DNA of 64,000 bases from Rubeoparvulum massiliense (GCF_001049895.1 NZ_CVPE01000003.1:1-64000); one strand, 5' to 3'. Positions 35,521 to 44,227 are shown, counted from the stretch's first letter. Numbers and translations are program-made. Notes: generated from the sequence alone by a model not told the origin.

Positions 35521-36637
35521 GTTCTTGATAATATTGCTGAATGGTTGATATCACATGATCCTGCTCGGTAATGCTCAAATGGGGATGAAGCGGTAGCGCT
35601 AAAAGTTCCTTGGCTAAGCGTTCAGCTACAGGAAAGGTCTCCCCACTTCTACCGATACCCGCTAATGCAGGTAGGGTATGAAGAGGATAAGGATAATAGG
35701 TACCAGAGCTAATATGATATTTTTGTAAATAGGCTTGGAGCCTTTCACGCTGCTCTACTTCAATGGAAAAAAGATGGTAGATATGGCCAGCTATTGGCTT
35801 CTGAATCGTTATTTTTTCACAGGACCTTAGCTGTTCATAGTAACGTTGAGCTAGTTGCACGCGCTGCTGATTCCATTGGTCCACCTGAGGCAGGAGAATC
35901 CGTAGAATCGCTGCATGAATTTCATCCAAGCGACTATTATACCCTACAGCTGTATGAAAGTATTTCCTAGCACTACCATGATTCCGTAGAAGACGAATCC
36001 GTTCTGCTAGTTCCTTGCTGTTAGTAACCACCATTCCTCCATCACCGATGGTGCCTAGATTTTTTGTTGGGAAGAACGAGAAGCAACCAGCGTCTCCTAA
36101 ACCACCTACCTTCTTCCCCACATAGCACGCACCGAAGGCTTGACAAGCATCTTCGATCACCATGAATTCATATTGCTTCGCAATACTCATGATGGGCTCC
36201 ATTGCTGCAGGCAGGCCAAAGAGATGCACCGGTAGGATCGCTCTGGTGCGAGAGGTTATCCGTTCTTCGATCTGTGTAACATCAAGATTGTAGGTGGTAG
36301 GATCCACATCAACAAAGATGGGGATAGCCCCGATACGAAGGATGGCCTCCGCTGTGGCAAAAAAACTAAATGGTGTGGTAATCACCTCATCCCCTGGTCC
36401 AACTCCTCCTGCTTCCAATGCTAGAATCAGTGCATCAGTTCCATTGGCTAAGGTGATGGCTTCTTGTACACCGAGATACTCTGCCACTTCTTGCTCCAAT
36501 CGTTCACATTCCTCGCCTAACACATAGTTTCCACTGGTCAATATCCGCTCGAATGCAGCGGTCAATTCTTGATGATATGCATGTAGCTGCTTGCGCGGTT
36601 CCATTAAATTGATGACTTGCTCTTTTGCTTCCATCAT
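35510..36637 (-). CDS. DegT/DnrJ/EryC1/StrS aminotransferase
   Basis: A 375-residue PLP enzyme that aminates keto-sugar nucleotides. It shows the substrate loop GTDALILALEA, the cofactor site VIEDACQAFGA, and the Schiff-base lysine in FSFFPTKNLGTIGDGG. Similar to SpsC of the B. subtilis spore polysaccharide locus and to WlbC/WbpE. With the Gfo/Idh and LbH acyltransferase genes it would make a 3-acetamido sugar; paired with an rmlD-like gene it could serve a 4-amino sugar instead. ATG 36637 has GAGAGGAG upstream; the adjacent ATG 36634 is equivalent. Confidence 0.87.
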   Translation of the reverse strand: MMEAKEQVINLMEPRKQLHAYHQELTAAFERILTSGNYVLGEECERLEQEVAEYLGVQEAITLANGTDALILALEAGGVGPGDEVITTPFSFFATAEAILRIGAIPIFVDVDPTTYNLDVTQIEERITSRTRAILPVHLFGLPAAMEPIMSIAKQYEFMVIEDACQAFGACYVGKKVGGLGDAGCFSFFPTKNLGTIGDGGMVVTNSKELAERIRLLRNHGSARKYFHTAVGYNSRLDEIHAAILRILLPQVDQWNQQRVQLAQRYYEQLRSCEKITIQKPIAGHIYHLFSIEVEQRERLQAYLQKYHISSGTYYPYPLHTLPALAGIGRSGETFPVAERLAKELLALPLHPHLSITEQDHVISTIQQYYQEQEG

Positions 36638-36668
36638 GATGGCTCCTCTCCCTAGCAAATCTATCACC

Positions 36669-36697
36669 ATTCTATGCATACCCACGATGGATGGTAT
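36669..36697 (-). promoter_or_regulatory. Sigma-E/sigma-K-like promoter of the DegT gene
   Basis: On the minus strand ATA (plus 36695-36697), 18 nt, CATAGAAT (plus 36669-36676), seven of eight bases of the sigma-E -10 CATACAAT. It lies 32 nt before the start codon. Confidence 0.4.
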
Positions 36698-36815
36698 GGG
36701 GAAGAGACTAGTTTTTCAAGGGAGAAGGGAGATGGCCTGCGCTAAGTCCTGCAGAGTTGAATAGAGTAGAGATAATGATAGTTTTCCCACAAGGGAGGAG
36801 AAGGGAGATGGCAGA

Positions 36816-37664
36816 ATGAAAATCCTTATCCTTGGAGGTCAAGGGCTAGTCGGCTCCATGCTAGTCTCTTATCTATCCCGTACCACCTATCATGCTCTTA
36901 CTTATACAGCCCGCCAGCCCATTCAACATCCCATGGGTCGGCAACTGGATGTACGTAATACTGCCTTACTCCAACAATTGTTTCAGGAGCTTCAGCCTGA
37001 AGTGGTGATCAACTGTTTGGAGTTACTCCCAGCACATCCAAACTGGAGTATGGAATATGCCATCTATTTGAACAGTCTCTTCCCCCATTGCCTCTTAAGA
37101 TGGGCAGATCATTATCAGTTTCGGCTCATCCATATCAGCACAGCGTCTGTCTTTGATGGTGCTATGGGGGATTACCATGAGATGGCAACTCCCAATAACA
37201 CAAGTCCCTATGGCAGAAGCAAATCGTTAGGAGAGTTTTCCCATCCACTTCACGTGGTGATTCGTACTTCATTCATTGGACCTGAGCGTAAAAATCAGGG
37301 GCATGGATTACTCTCATGGTTTCTTGCCCAAGAGGGTTCCATCTACGGCCATGAGCATGTACGAGGTAATTGTGTAACCACCCTTGAATTGGCAAAAATG
37401 ATTAGCTGGCTCCTCAATAAACCTTTGGGGGGGATGATTCACCTTGGCGGAAGAAGGAAAATCTCTCACTATGAACTACTCTGCAACTTACAGGCTACTT
37501 TTCAACGAACACAGGTAAAGATTGAAGCACTGGCTGAACCCTATGAAGATTTAACCTTGGTCAGTACAAGGGGAGATTTCGATTATTATGTAACACCCTA
37601 TGAAAGGATGTTTGAAGAGCTTAAGCATTGGATCATGGAACAAGATAAGGAGGGCTTTCAATGA
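36816..37664 (+). CDS. NAD-dependent SDR, RmlD/SpsK-like reductase
   Basis: A 282-residue extended short-chain reductase. GGQGLVGSM at residues 7-15 is the dinucleotide motif; the active site YGRSK (Tyr-x3-Lys) is near 135, preceded by ISTASVFDG. The fold matches RmlD-like dTDP-4-dehydrorhamnose reductases, as in SpsK. No other rhamnose genes (rmlABC) are seen here, so the substrate is open. GGGAG precedes the ATG. Its stop overlaps the start of the next gene (ATGA). Confidence 0.8.
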   Translation: MKILILGGQGLVGSMLVSYLSRTTYHALTYTARQPIQHPMGRQLDVRNTALLQQLFQELQPEVVINCLELLPAHPNWSMEYAIYLNSLFPHCLLRWADHYQFRLIHISTASVFDGAMGDYHEMATPNNTSPYGRSKSLGEFSHPLHVVIRTSFIGPERKNQGHGLLSWFLAQEGSIYGHEHVRGNCVTTLELAKMISWLLNKPLGGMIHLGGRRKISHYELLCNLQATFQRTQVKIEALAEPYEDLTLVSTRGDFDYYVTPYERMFEELKHWIMEQDKEGFQ

Positions 37665-38860
37665 GCCATCAGGATGTAGGGATCGTTATGCCTATTTATC
37701 GGCAACGTCCTGAATATTTAACTACTGCACTACAATCCATCCTTCAGCAGGAGTATCCACACTTTCGCTTAGTAATTGTCCTTGATGGTGCTGAACCTCA
37801 TGTGATCGATATAATCTACGAAGCTGCTAAACACGACTCCCGCATTGATGTGATACAGCTCCAAGAAAATCAAGGATTAACCAATGCACTCAACCTCGGG
37901 TTTAAGCGCTGTCATCAGTTCCCTTCCATTAAATATCTAACCTGGGTCTCTAGCGACAATGTTCATTACCCTCCTTTTATTGGTACCCTCCGCTCATTGT
38001 TGGAGACGAGTCCCTCCCATGTGGGACTTGCCTATGGTCATTACCGTTTGATCAATGAAGATGGACAAATGGCCTGGTCCACAGAACAGGAAGAAGAGTT
38101 TCGCCGCGTTCAACAATTACCTAAGGAATCGCTGCTTGAGCAAAATCTTATCGGTGCTGCCTTCCTGTATCGAACTAATTTTGCAGAACAAGTTGGAGCG
38201 TATCGCTATGATACAGTAGATGATTATGATTACTGGCTCCGTCTCACCGAGCATTGCGATATTATCTATACCCCCACAACGCTCATGGAGTATCGCATTG
38301 GTTCCACCACAAGTCTTTCTTCACAGATCGTGACATCGAAGCAATCTGTTCGTACTTTTCGTAATCTTATCCATCAGGTCAGGCTTGAGGCTCGACAACG
38401 ACGGGGAATTGCCGTGGAGACTTCAGTCATCTACTGTATGGAGGAAGGCTCTGAGCAGGAGATCAATCAATTGGAGTCCTTTCAGTATCAGATTGCCAGT
38501 AATTATAATTTCATCATCGTAGATCGTTCTCCAGTAGGGCAGATCCAACGTCTGCTCTCGGTGATCCCCGACCCTCGTTATCGCTATTATGGAATGGCTG
38601 GTATGAATGAGGAAGCCTGCTTCAGATCGCTGGTCCCTAACATTTATACACCCTATATCTTCTGGTTTGGTGTAGAACGCTTCTTATACGTGAATGCCCT
38701 GGCACAATTACTAGAGAGACTAAAGCAAGCAGGAAATCATGGTACCACCTATTTAAACGATCAGCATCAGCCTGTTTCTCAGCTACATCTCACATCTGCA
38801 GACCCACGTAAATTCCACCTCTATGGAACGGAAGAGTTGAAGCGCCATCTCGGTTATTAA
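37661..38860 (+). CDS. Glycosyltransferase family 2
   Basis: A 399-residue GT2 enzyme. The N-terminal GT-A domain shows VGIVMPIYRQRPEYLTTALQSILQQ, LVIVLDGAEP, NQGLTNALNLGF and the metal motif region WVSSDNVHYPPF, then VDDYDYWLRL, the usual end of the catalytic part. The last 130 residues (from about 265) are unlike GT2 and of unknown role. Translationally coupled to the SDR gene. Likely one of the transferases assembling the spore-surface glycan. Confidence 0.85.
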   Translation: MSHQDVGIVMPIYRQRPEYLTTALQSILQQEYPHFRLVIVLDGAEPHVIDIIYEAAKHDSRIDVIQLQENQGLTNALNLGFKRCHQFPSIKYLTWVSSDNVHYPPFIGTLRSLLETSPSHVGLAYGHYRLINEDGQMAWSTEQEEEFRRVQQLPKESLLEQNLIGAAFLYRTNFAEQVGAYRYDTVDDYDYWLRLTEHCDIIYTPTTLMEYRIGSTTSLSSQIVTSKQSVRTFRNLIHQVRLEARQRRGIAVETSVIYCMEEGSEQEINQLESFQYQIASNYNFIIVDRSPVGQIQRLLSVIPDPRYRYYGMAGMNEEACFRSLVPNIYTPYIFWFGVERFLYVNALAQLLERLKQAGNHGTTYLNDQHQPVSQLHLTSADPRKFHLYGTEELKRHLGY

Positions 38861-38889
38861 GCCATTTGAGCTTAATCCAGTTTAGAGAA

Positions 38890-38936
38890 AGCAAAAGGAT
38901 ACCATTTTGTGATAAAAACGGTATCCTGTTTGCTTC
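38890..38936. terminator. Bidirectional terminator
   Basis: AGCAAAAGGATACC (38890-38903) pairs with GGTATCCTGTTTGCT (38920-38934) with one bulge, between two converging genes. Confidence 0.75.
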
Positions 38937-38966
38937 ACATCTTTATTTTTTGTACACCACTGTGTA

Positions 38967-39311
38967 TTACTGCATGGGATACGGTAGCTGTGAGGTGTAA
39001 CCAGAAAATTGCTGGAAAGCCTGGTCCAGCTTCTGCTGATCCTCTGCTTCTAGCTTATACCAGCCCTCTTGGAACATTAAGTTAAATAGATCGCGCTGAC
39101 ACTGATGGGTCTCTACTAAGCAAGTCATAATATCCTGATGCAGTGCTTCATGGCTTGCTTCCCGTGCCATTACATTTAGACTATCTGTTAAATACTTAAC
39201 TGTAGATAATGCATCATTCACCATATCACGGTCATTCATCTGGGGCCCCTTTACCTGGGGCTCACCAGGTGGCTTGGGATTTGCAATGGTTTTGTTTTGA
39301 TTTCCAGTCAT
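38967..39311 (-). CDS. CotF-like spore coat protein
   Basis: A 114-residue acidic helical protein. After a disordered start (PKPPGEPQVKGPQ) it has the CotF/ferritin-like pattern NDRDMVNDALSTVKYLTDSLNVMAREASHEALHQDIMTCLVETHQCQRDLFNLMFQEGWY, ending with a Gln/Tyr-rich tail. It is 23 nt after a related gene, so the two form an operon. The context with spore glycan genes supports a coat role. Confidence 0.82.
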   Translation of the reverse strand: MTGNQNKTIANPKPPGEPQVKGPQMNDRDMVNDALSTVKYLTDSLNVMAREASHEALHQDIMTCLVETHQCQRDLFNLMFQEGWYKLEAEDQQKLDQAFQQFSGYTSQLPYPMQ

Positions 39312-39334
39312 CCTGATGCCTCCTTATAAAGGGA

Positions 39335-39655
39335 TTATGATTGACGTTGTTGATGTTGCTGTTGATTCTGCTGTTGCATCATAGCTTGGGGAATCTGTCG
39401 CATGTTTTGTTGATTATTATTCTGGCAATGACGAAGAAGTAAATTATAATGACGCTGATGCAATTTACCAGCTCGTTCCAGAACCTGTTTTATCTTTGGA
39501 TTTTGGCATTCCTGCACAAAATGATTGATCTTCTTTACAGCACCTAGCTCCCAGCTCATGGCATCTTTTAAGTAGAGCAGATCCTTGGTGGTGATCACAT
39601 CAGGTGGTGTCTGCATAATATGTTGGTTCTGCATATGATTCTGTTGCATTGGCAT
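39335..39655 (-). CDS. Small CotF-related spore coat protein
   Basis: A 106-residue protein very rich in Gln, Met and Asn at both ends, with a central two-helix region (TTKDLLYLKDAMSWELGAVKKINHFVQECQNPKIKQVLERAGKLHQRHYNLLLRH) of the CotF/YhcQ kind. The C-terminus is nearly pure Gln/Asn/His. GGAGGG precedes the ATG. First gene of a two-gene coat operon. Confidence 0.78.
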   Translation of the reverse strand: MPMQQNHMQNQHIMQTPPDVITTKDLLYLKDAMSWELGAVKKINHFVQECQNPKIKQVLERAGKLHQRHYNLLLRHCQNNNQQNMRQIPQAMMQQQNQQQHQQRQS

Positions 39656-39751
39656 GGTATTCCCTCCTTTTCACAGATTACTGTTAGGGTTTGAACTTCC
39701 TCATTTCTTTATACCCACCAGTTCCTGTGTTTTCGAGGAGGATTTATCCTT

Positions 39752-40828
39752 TCATCGGATCGGCTGAAAATGGGGAAAATGTTGATGAAGGATGGCTTTC
39801 ACCTCTTGAGTAAAGAATGGAACCATCTCAGCAGTCTCTTCATTGACTTGAATTGAATACACCGTCTCCAGCCCTGCTAAGCGATCACCAAAATCATAAC
39901 GAGGATCATAGTAATGGAGCATGAGTAATTGAATGGCTTCATTATACTCCTCTGTTTCGATGGATTGATAAATCTCTTGGTAAACCTCACCTGAGAAGCG
40001 GGGGGCAATCCGCTTCAGTGCCTTTAAGGAACTTTGTTGGTCAAAGTATGGTGAAGCGATATAATCCTGCTTAATCTGTTGTACCCGTTGAAAAATGGGG
40101 GCATCTAGCATGATTTGAATTCCTTTTTGGCGTATATCCATGAAGTGATCAGGTAAGAAACGATCACCAATCCGCTTACTTTCAGCTTCAATTACGATGA
40201 AGGGTTGCTTTTGTAACTGCAAAAGCGCTTGGTAAAGTTGATTTTCAAATGCCTTCTGTGATGGTTGCTGTTCCTTAGTTCCTAAATTGCCAAAGATAGA
40301 ACCCTTATGGTTGGCCAACCCCTCCAGATCGAGGACAGGATATCCCTCAGTTGCTAATTGCTGAAGAATCACCGTCTTGCCTACACCTGTGTGACCATGA
40401 AGTACGACAAAACGGCCTTCATATTCCCAAGTTTCTAAGAACTGGTTCACCACTTGACGGTAATGACGGTAGCCCCCTAATAAGCGATGAACGGGAATCC
40501 CCATCCAATGTGCGACCTGATAAATGGAGGTGCTGCGCATACCACCGCGCCAGCAATAGAGAATGGTGGGTTGTTTACTGCTCCACTCACGTAGTTGATC
40601 CATGATGCTTGGTAGCTTGGGAGCAAGGATCTCTAGCCCACGTTGCTTTGCGACTCGTTCCCCTACCTGCTTATATAGGGTTCCAATCTCTTCACGCTCT
40701 TGGTTATTAAAAATGGGAAGATTGACGGCACCTGGAAGATGGTCCTCCTCATATTCGAGGGGGGATCGTAGATCCACCCAACACTTTTCCTGCCAACGTT
40801 CTTCAATCTCTTCATAGGTCCACTCCAT
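39752..40828 (-). CDS. mnmH: tRNA 2-selenouridine synthase
   Basis: A 358-residue MnmH (SelU/YbbB). The N-terminal rhodanese domain has YCWRGGMRS with catalytic Cys at residue 92; the second domain has a P-loop GHTGVGKTVIL at about 145-155 used in the geranylated intermediate step. It replaces sulfur by selenium at position 34 of certain tRNAs, using selenophosphate from SelD. It is a marker of selenium use and supports the selenoprotein call at 21142. GGAGTGAG precedes the ATG; no selD gene is in the window. Confidence 0.93.
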   Translation of the reverse strand: MEWTYEEIEERWQEKCWVDLRSPLEYEEDHLPGAVNLPIFNNQEREEIGTLYKQVGERVAKQRGLEILAPKLPSIMDQLREWSSKQPTILYCWRGGMRSTSIYQVAHWMGIPVHRLLGGYRHYRQVVNQFLETWEYEGRFVVLHGHTGVGKTVILQQLATEGYPVLDLEGLANHKGSIFGNLGTKEQQPSQKAFENQLYQALLQLQKQPFIVIEAESKRIGDRFLPDHFMDIRQKGIQIMLDAPIFQRVQQIKQDYIASPYFDQQSSLKALKRIAPRFSGEVYQEIYQSIETEEYNEAIQLLMLHYYDPRYDFGDRLAGLETVYSIQVNEETAEMVPFFTQEVKAILHQHFPHFQPIR

Positions 40829-40912
40829 GTTGTCTCACTCCTAATTGATATGACATTATTCATTATAGGGAAGTGGAGACAGAAATAAAAGGGAGCTAAA
40901 AGATAAAAGTGG

Positions 40913-40941
40913 TTGACATCCTGAATCAAGTATAGTAAATT
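40913..40941 (+). promoter_or_regulatory. Promoter of the metNIQ riboswitch transcript
   Basis: TTGACA (40913-40918), 17 nt, TAAATT (40936-40941). It is followed 37 nt later by the first SAM-I aptamer. Confidence 0.55.
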
Positions 40942-40977
40942 TATACACAAGTTACTCTAAAAACTGTATGGATTGTA

Positions 40978-41147
40978 CTTCTTATCCAGAGAGGTGGAGG
41001 GATCGGCCCTGTGAAACCTCGGCAACAGACTCATCTTTTTGAGAACTGTGCCAATTCCCACAAGCTACGGCTTGGAAGATAAGAAGAGCGGAATGCCTTT
41101 TTCCACGGCGTCAACCTCTTCTTATTTGATAAGAAGAGGTTTTTTAT
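40978..41147 (+). ncRNA. SAM-I (S-box) riboswitch, first copy
   Basis: The aptamer runs 40978-41086, closed by P1 CTTCTTATC/GATAAGAAG, with the S-box core CCAGAGAGGTGGAGGGA, GAAACCTCGGCAAC and GTGCCAATTCC. A terminator follows (AACCTCTTCTTA 41113-41124 with TAAGAAGAGGTT 41130-41141, then TTTTATT). The P1 3' strand can pair with the terminator 5' arm, giving the usual switch: SAM bound means P1 and terminator form and transcription stops. Confidence 0.95.
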
Positions 41148-41169
41148 TATAACTTCATATGCTTCATTA

Positions 41170-41324
41170 CTTATCCAGAGAGGTGGAGGGACTGGCCCTA
41201 TGAAGCCTCGGCAGCGGACTCATCTTTTTGAGAACTGTGCCAATTCCAGCAAGCAGTATGCTTGGGAGATAAGAGAGGAAGATGATTCACTCCTTTTCTT
41301 GTTTCTCAAGAAAAGGTTTTTTTA
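41170..41324 (+). ncRNA. SAM-I (S-box) riboswitch, second copy
   Basis: A second full aptamer, 41170-41273, nearly identical in its core to the first (CCAGAGAGGTGGAGGGA, GAAGCCTCGGCAGC, GTGCCAATTCC), closed by CTTATC/GATAAG. Its own terminator is CCTTTTCTTG (41292-41301) with CAAGAAAAGG (41307-41316) and seven T. It ends 37 nt before metN. Two complete units in series make a stricter, steeper response to SAM. Confidence 0.95.
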
Positions 41325-41360
41325 TGACTAAAAAGCTTTACGAAGAAAAGGAGGAGAAAA

Positions 41361-42392
41361 ATGATTCAATTTCAGAATGTGACCAAGGTGTATGAAAGAA
41401 ATGGTAGGCCTGTTGCGGCGCTTAATGGAATTAACCTCTCCATTAAGCAAGGTGAAATTTTCGGTGTTATCGGCTTTAGTGGTGCTGGTAAGAGCTCTCT
41501 CCTGCGCTGTGTTAATCTCCTAGAAACGCCAACATCCGGTCGGGTCCTAGTACAGGGAAGGGATATTACCACCCTCTCACCTCGTGATCTCAGATTGTTG
41601 AAGCGACAGATTGGCATCGTGTTCCAACACTTCAATCTGCTCGATTCGAAAACCGTCTTTACCAATGTGGCCATGCCCTTGATTCTTGCAGGTGAAAAAC
41701 CTCTGACGATCAAAGAACGGGTGAAGGAGCTCCTTCAATTCGTGGGCTTAGGTGATAAAGGTGATTTTTATCCTGATCAACTCTCTGGGGGTCAAAAACA
41801 GCGGGTGGGAATCGCCAGAGCATTAGCAACACAGCCATCCATTCTATTATGCGATGAGGCCACTTCCGCCCTTGATCCTCAGACTACCCAATCCATTCTG
41901 CAGCTCCTACTAAGGATTCATCGTGAATATAACATGACGATCCTTTTGATCACCCATGAGATGTCAGTCATTCGCGATGTATGTCAGCGCGTTGCTGTGA
42001 TCGAGGGAGGAAAGGTAATTGAGACAGGCACCGTATTCGAGCTCTTCTCCCATCCTAAAACAAGGACTGCGAAGAACTTTGTGAGCTCGGTGATTCATGA
42101 CACCATCCCCTCCACCATCCTGAACCTTATTACGAAGGGAGGTGGTCAACGTTCCATTTATCAGATTCAATTTGTTGGTGAAGCCACGGCACAGCCCATT
42201 CTATCCCAAGTGGCCAAGCGCTTTCCCATCGACGTGAATATTCTCCACGGTCATATTACAGAGCTACAAGGGATTCCCTTTGGTAATCTTATTGTAGAGC
42301 TGCAGGGACATCCTGGCGATGTAAATCAAGCTTTACTCTTTATTAATCAAACCAATGTTCAAATCAAGGAGGTGAGTTCCGATGCTAGTTAA
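41361..42392 (+). CDS. metN: Methionine ABC transporter ATP-binding protein
   Basis: A 343-residue ABC ATPase. Walker A GFSGAGKSS at about residues 38-46, Q-loop IVFQHFNLL, signature LSGGQKQR, Walker B ILLCDEATSALD and the H-loop ITHEM are intact. The C-terminal NIL domain (about 265-340), which binds methionine and causes feedback inhibition, is present (QILFVGEATAQP-type start, FGNLIVELQG). The tandem SAM riboswitches control it together with metI and metQ. GGAGGAG precedes the ATG. Confidence 0.95.
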   Translation: MIQFQNVTKVYERNGRPVAALNGINLSIKQGEIFGVIGFSGAGKSSLLRCVNLLETPTSGRVLVQGRDITTLSPRDLRLLKRQIGIVFQHFNLLDSKTVFTNVAMPLILAGEKPLTIKERVKELLQFVGLGDKGDFYPDQLSGGQKQRVGIARALATQPSILLCDEATSALDPQTTQSILQLLLRIHREYNMTILLITHEMSVIRDVCQRVAVIEGGKVIETGTVFELFSHPKTRTAKNFVSSVIHDTIPSTILNLITKGGGQRSIYQIQFVGEATAQPILSQVAKRFPIDVNILHGHITELQGIPFGNLIVELQGHPGDVNQALLFINQTNVQIKEVSSDAS

Positions 42393-43032
42393 TACGAATG
42401 ATCTGCTTGAAGCAACACTTGAAACCTTAACCATGGTTGGGCTCTCCTTATTTTTCTCAGCACTCTTAGGAATTCCACTTGGCATTTTACTAGCGCTAAC
42501 GAGAAAAAGAGGATTATTAGAAAACATTCCCCTCTTCACAGCCTTGAATGGCATCATTAATCTTTTTCGTTCCATTCCTTTCATCATTCTATTGGTTGCC
42601 ATCATTCCTGTTACACGTTTCATTGTAGGAACCTCCATTGGAACAGCAGCGACCATTGTACCCCTGGTTTTCTATGCAGGACCCTATATTGCACGACTGG
42701 TGGAGAATTCTCTCCTTGAAGTAAATGCGGGTGTGATCGAAGCAGCGAAAGCCATGGGCGCCACACCCACTCAAATTGTCCTACGTTTTCTCATTCCTGA
42801 AGCATTAGGCTCTCTGATCTTAAACCTAACCATCGCTACCATTGGTCTCGTGGGTGCTTCAGCCATGGCAGGTGCGGTAGGTGGTGGGGGCTTAGGAGAT
42901 TTGGCCATCACCTATGGATACCAGCGCTATGATACCGTCACCATGTTCATCACGGTAGGTCTATTGATCATTCTTGTGCAAGGAATTCAACTACTAGGAA
43001 ATCTCCTTGCGAAACAAATGAGTAGACGTTAG
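42382..43032 (+). CDS. metI: Methionine ABC transporter permease
   Basis: A 216-residue permease with five membrane segments and the coupling-helix motif EAAKAMGATPTQIVLRFLIPEA typical of MetI. It overlaps metN by 11 bp, and its AAGGAGGTG site lies inside metN. Works with MetN and MetQ to import D/L-methionine. Confidence 0.95.
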   Translation: MLVNTNDLLEATLETLTMVGLSLFFSALLGIPLGILLALTRKRGLLENIPLFTALNGIINLFRSIPFIILLVAIIPVTRFIVGTSIGTAATIVPLVFYAGPYIARLVENSLLEVNAGVIEAAKAMGATPTQIVLRFLIPEALGSLILNLTIATIGLVGASAMAGAVGGGGLGDLAITYGYQRYDTVTMFITVGLLIILVQGIQLLGNLLAKQMSRR

Positions 43033-43064
43033 CCATACTCAATCAATAAAGGAGGAATCATTCA

Positions 43065-43898
43065 ATGAAAAAACTTACTTTCGTCATTCTCTTACTGTTG
43101 CTTATCATTATCACCAGTGCTTGCGCCAATACATCCACTACTGTGAATAGCACAGGTACAAAGGAGATCAAGTTAGGGATCAGCGGCCCAGATCAACGAG
43201 TCTGGGATTATGTAGCAGAAAAAGTCAAAAAAGAAGGGATCGATGTAAAAATCATTCGCTTCTCGGACTATGTCCAACCCAATTTGGCACTGGCAGAAGG
43301 TGATATTGACGCCAATGCTTTCCAAACCTACTCCTATTTCCAATCATTCACCAGTGAACATCACCTTAGCCTAACACCTTTAGCCACCACGGTGCTAGCA
43401 CCGATGGGGATCTATTCCGATCATTATCAAAATGTAGCAGATATTCCAGAGGGAGCGGAGATCGCCATCCCCAATGATGTTAGTAATATGAATCGAGCCT
43501 TGCTCCTCTTGGAAGAGGCTGGATTAATCAAGCTAAGTCCTAATTTTAATGGCACCGCTGGACTGGAAGGGATTATTGAGAACCCAAAAAACTTGAAAAT
43601 AACACCCCTGGTTGCAGGACAGACGCCACGGGTTTTGCCTGATGTAGCTGCATCCATCATTAATAATGGGTTCGCCGTAGATGCAGGCTTTAGCCCAACA
43701 GAGGATTCCATCTTCCATGAGAGCGCCACAGCCATTCCTTATGTGAATATTATCGCGGTTCGCGCTGGTGATGAAAATCGCGAGGAACTCATCCGCTTCG
43801 CCCAGCTTTATCAGGAGGAGGATGTAGCCCAATTAATTCTCGAGGAGTTTTCCGGAAACTTAATCCCTACCTTTATCCCATTAGATCAGCTTCAATAG
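43065..43898 (+). CDS. metQ: Methionine-binding lipoprotein
   Basis: A 277-residue NlpA/MetQ lipoprotein. Signal peptide with lipobox TSACANT near residue 20; the mature protein has IKLGISGPDQRVWDYVAEK, VKIIRFSDYVQPNLALAEGDIDANAFQTY and AIPNDVSNMNRALLLLEEAGLI, all family hallmarks. It hands methionine to MetNI. Third gene of the SAM-riboswitch operon, with AAAGGAGG before the ATG. Confidence 0.94.
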   Translation: MKKLTFVILLLLLIIITSACANTSTTVNSTGTKEIKLGISGPDQRVWDYVAEKVKKEGIDVKIIRFSDYVQPNLALAEGDIDANAFQTYSYFQSFTSEHHLSLTPLATTVLAPMGIYSDHYQNVADIPEGAEIAIPNDVSNMNRALLLLEEAGLIKLSPNFNGTAGLEGIIENPKNLKITPLVAGQTPRVLPDVAASIINNGFAVDAGFSPTEDSIFHESATAIPYVNIIAVRAGDENREELIRFAQLYQEEDVAQLILEEFSGNLIPTFIPLDQLQ

Positions 43899-43984
43899 GG
43901 AAGACTTCGTTCCATAATCATCACTGTATTGCTTAGCAAAAATCGGAGAGGATAAGGATAACTCCTATGAAAGAGGTGATAAGG

Positions 43985-44188
43985 ATGGAGCGAGAAGATC
44001 GTGACCGTGAGCAGGAACCTCTCCGTGATGATGAGCTATCACAGCTACGCGCTAATGAAATATCCAAGAATATTGGCTATGAAGAGTTCCCAGAAGGACC
44101 CTATGGCATGTCCTTGAATACACAACGTCTTGGAAAAACCGATGAAGAGATTCAACGGGATGCCGAAGAAAAATTACCGAAAGAATAA
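43985..44188 (+). CDS. Small acidic hypothetical protein
   Basis: A 67-residue highly charged protein (MEREDRDREQEPLRDDELSQL...), no membrane segment or signal. I do not recognise the family. It is supported by AGAGGTGATAAGG directly before ATG 43985; an ATG 18 nt earlier is possible. It is separate from metQ (86 nt) and has no obvious terminator. Confidence 0.55.
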   Translation: MEREDRDREQEPLRDDELSQLRANEISKNIGYEEFPEGPYGMSLNTQRLGKTDEEIQRDAEEKLPKE

Positions 44189-44227
44189 TACCCCTACAAC
44201 AATTGCCCCCGACGCAAGCATCTAGTC

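Noticed and set aside
40978-41324. Reading the two S-box copies as a CRISPR or ordinary direct repeat
   Set aside because: Each has full SAM-I aptamer core motifs and its own terminator, so they are riboswitches.
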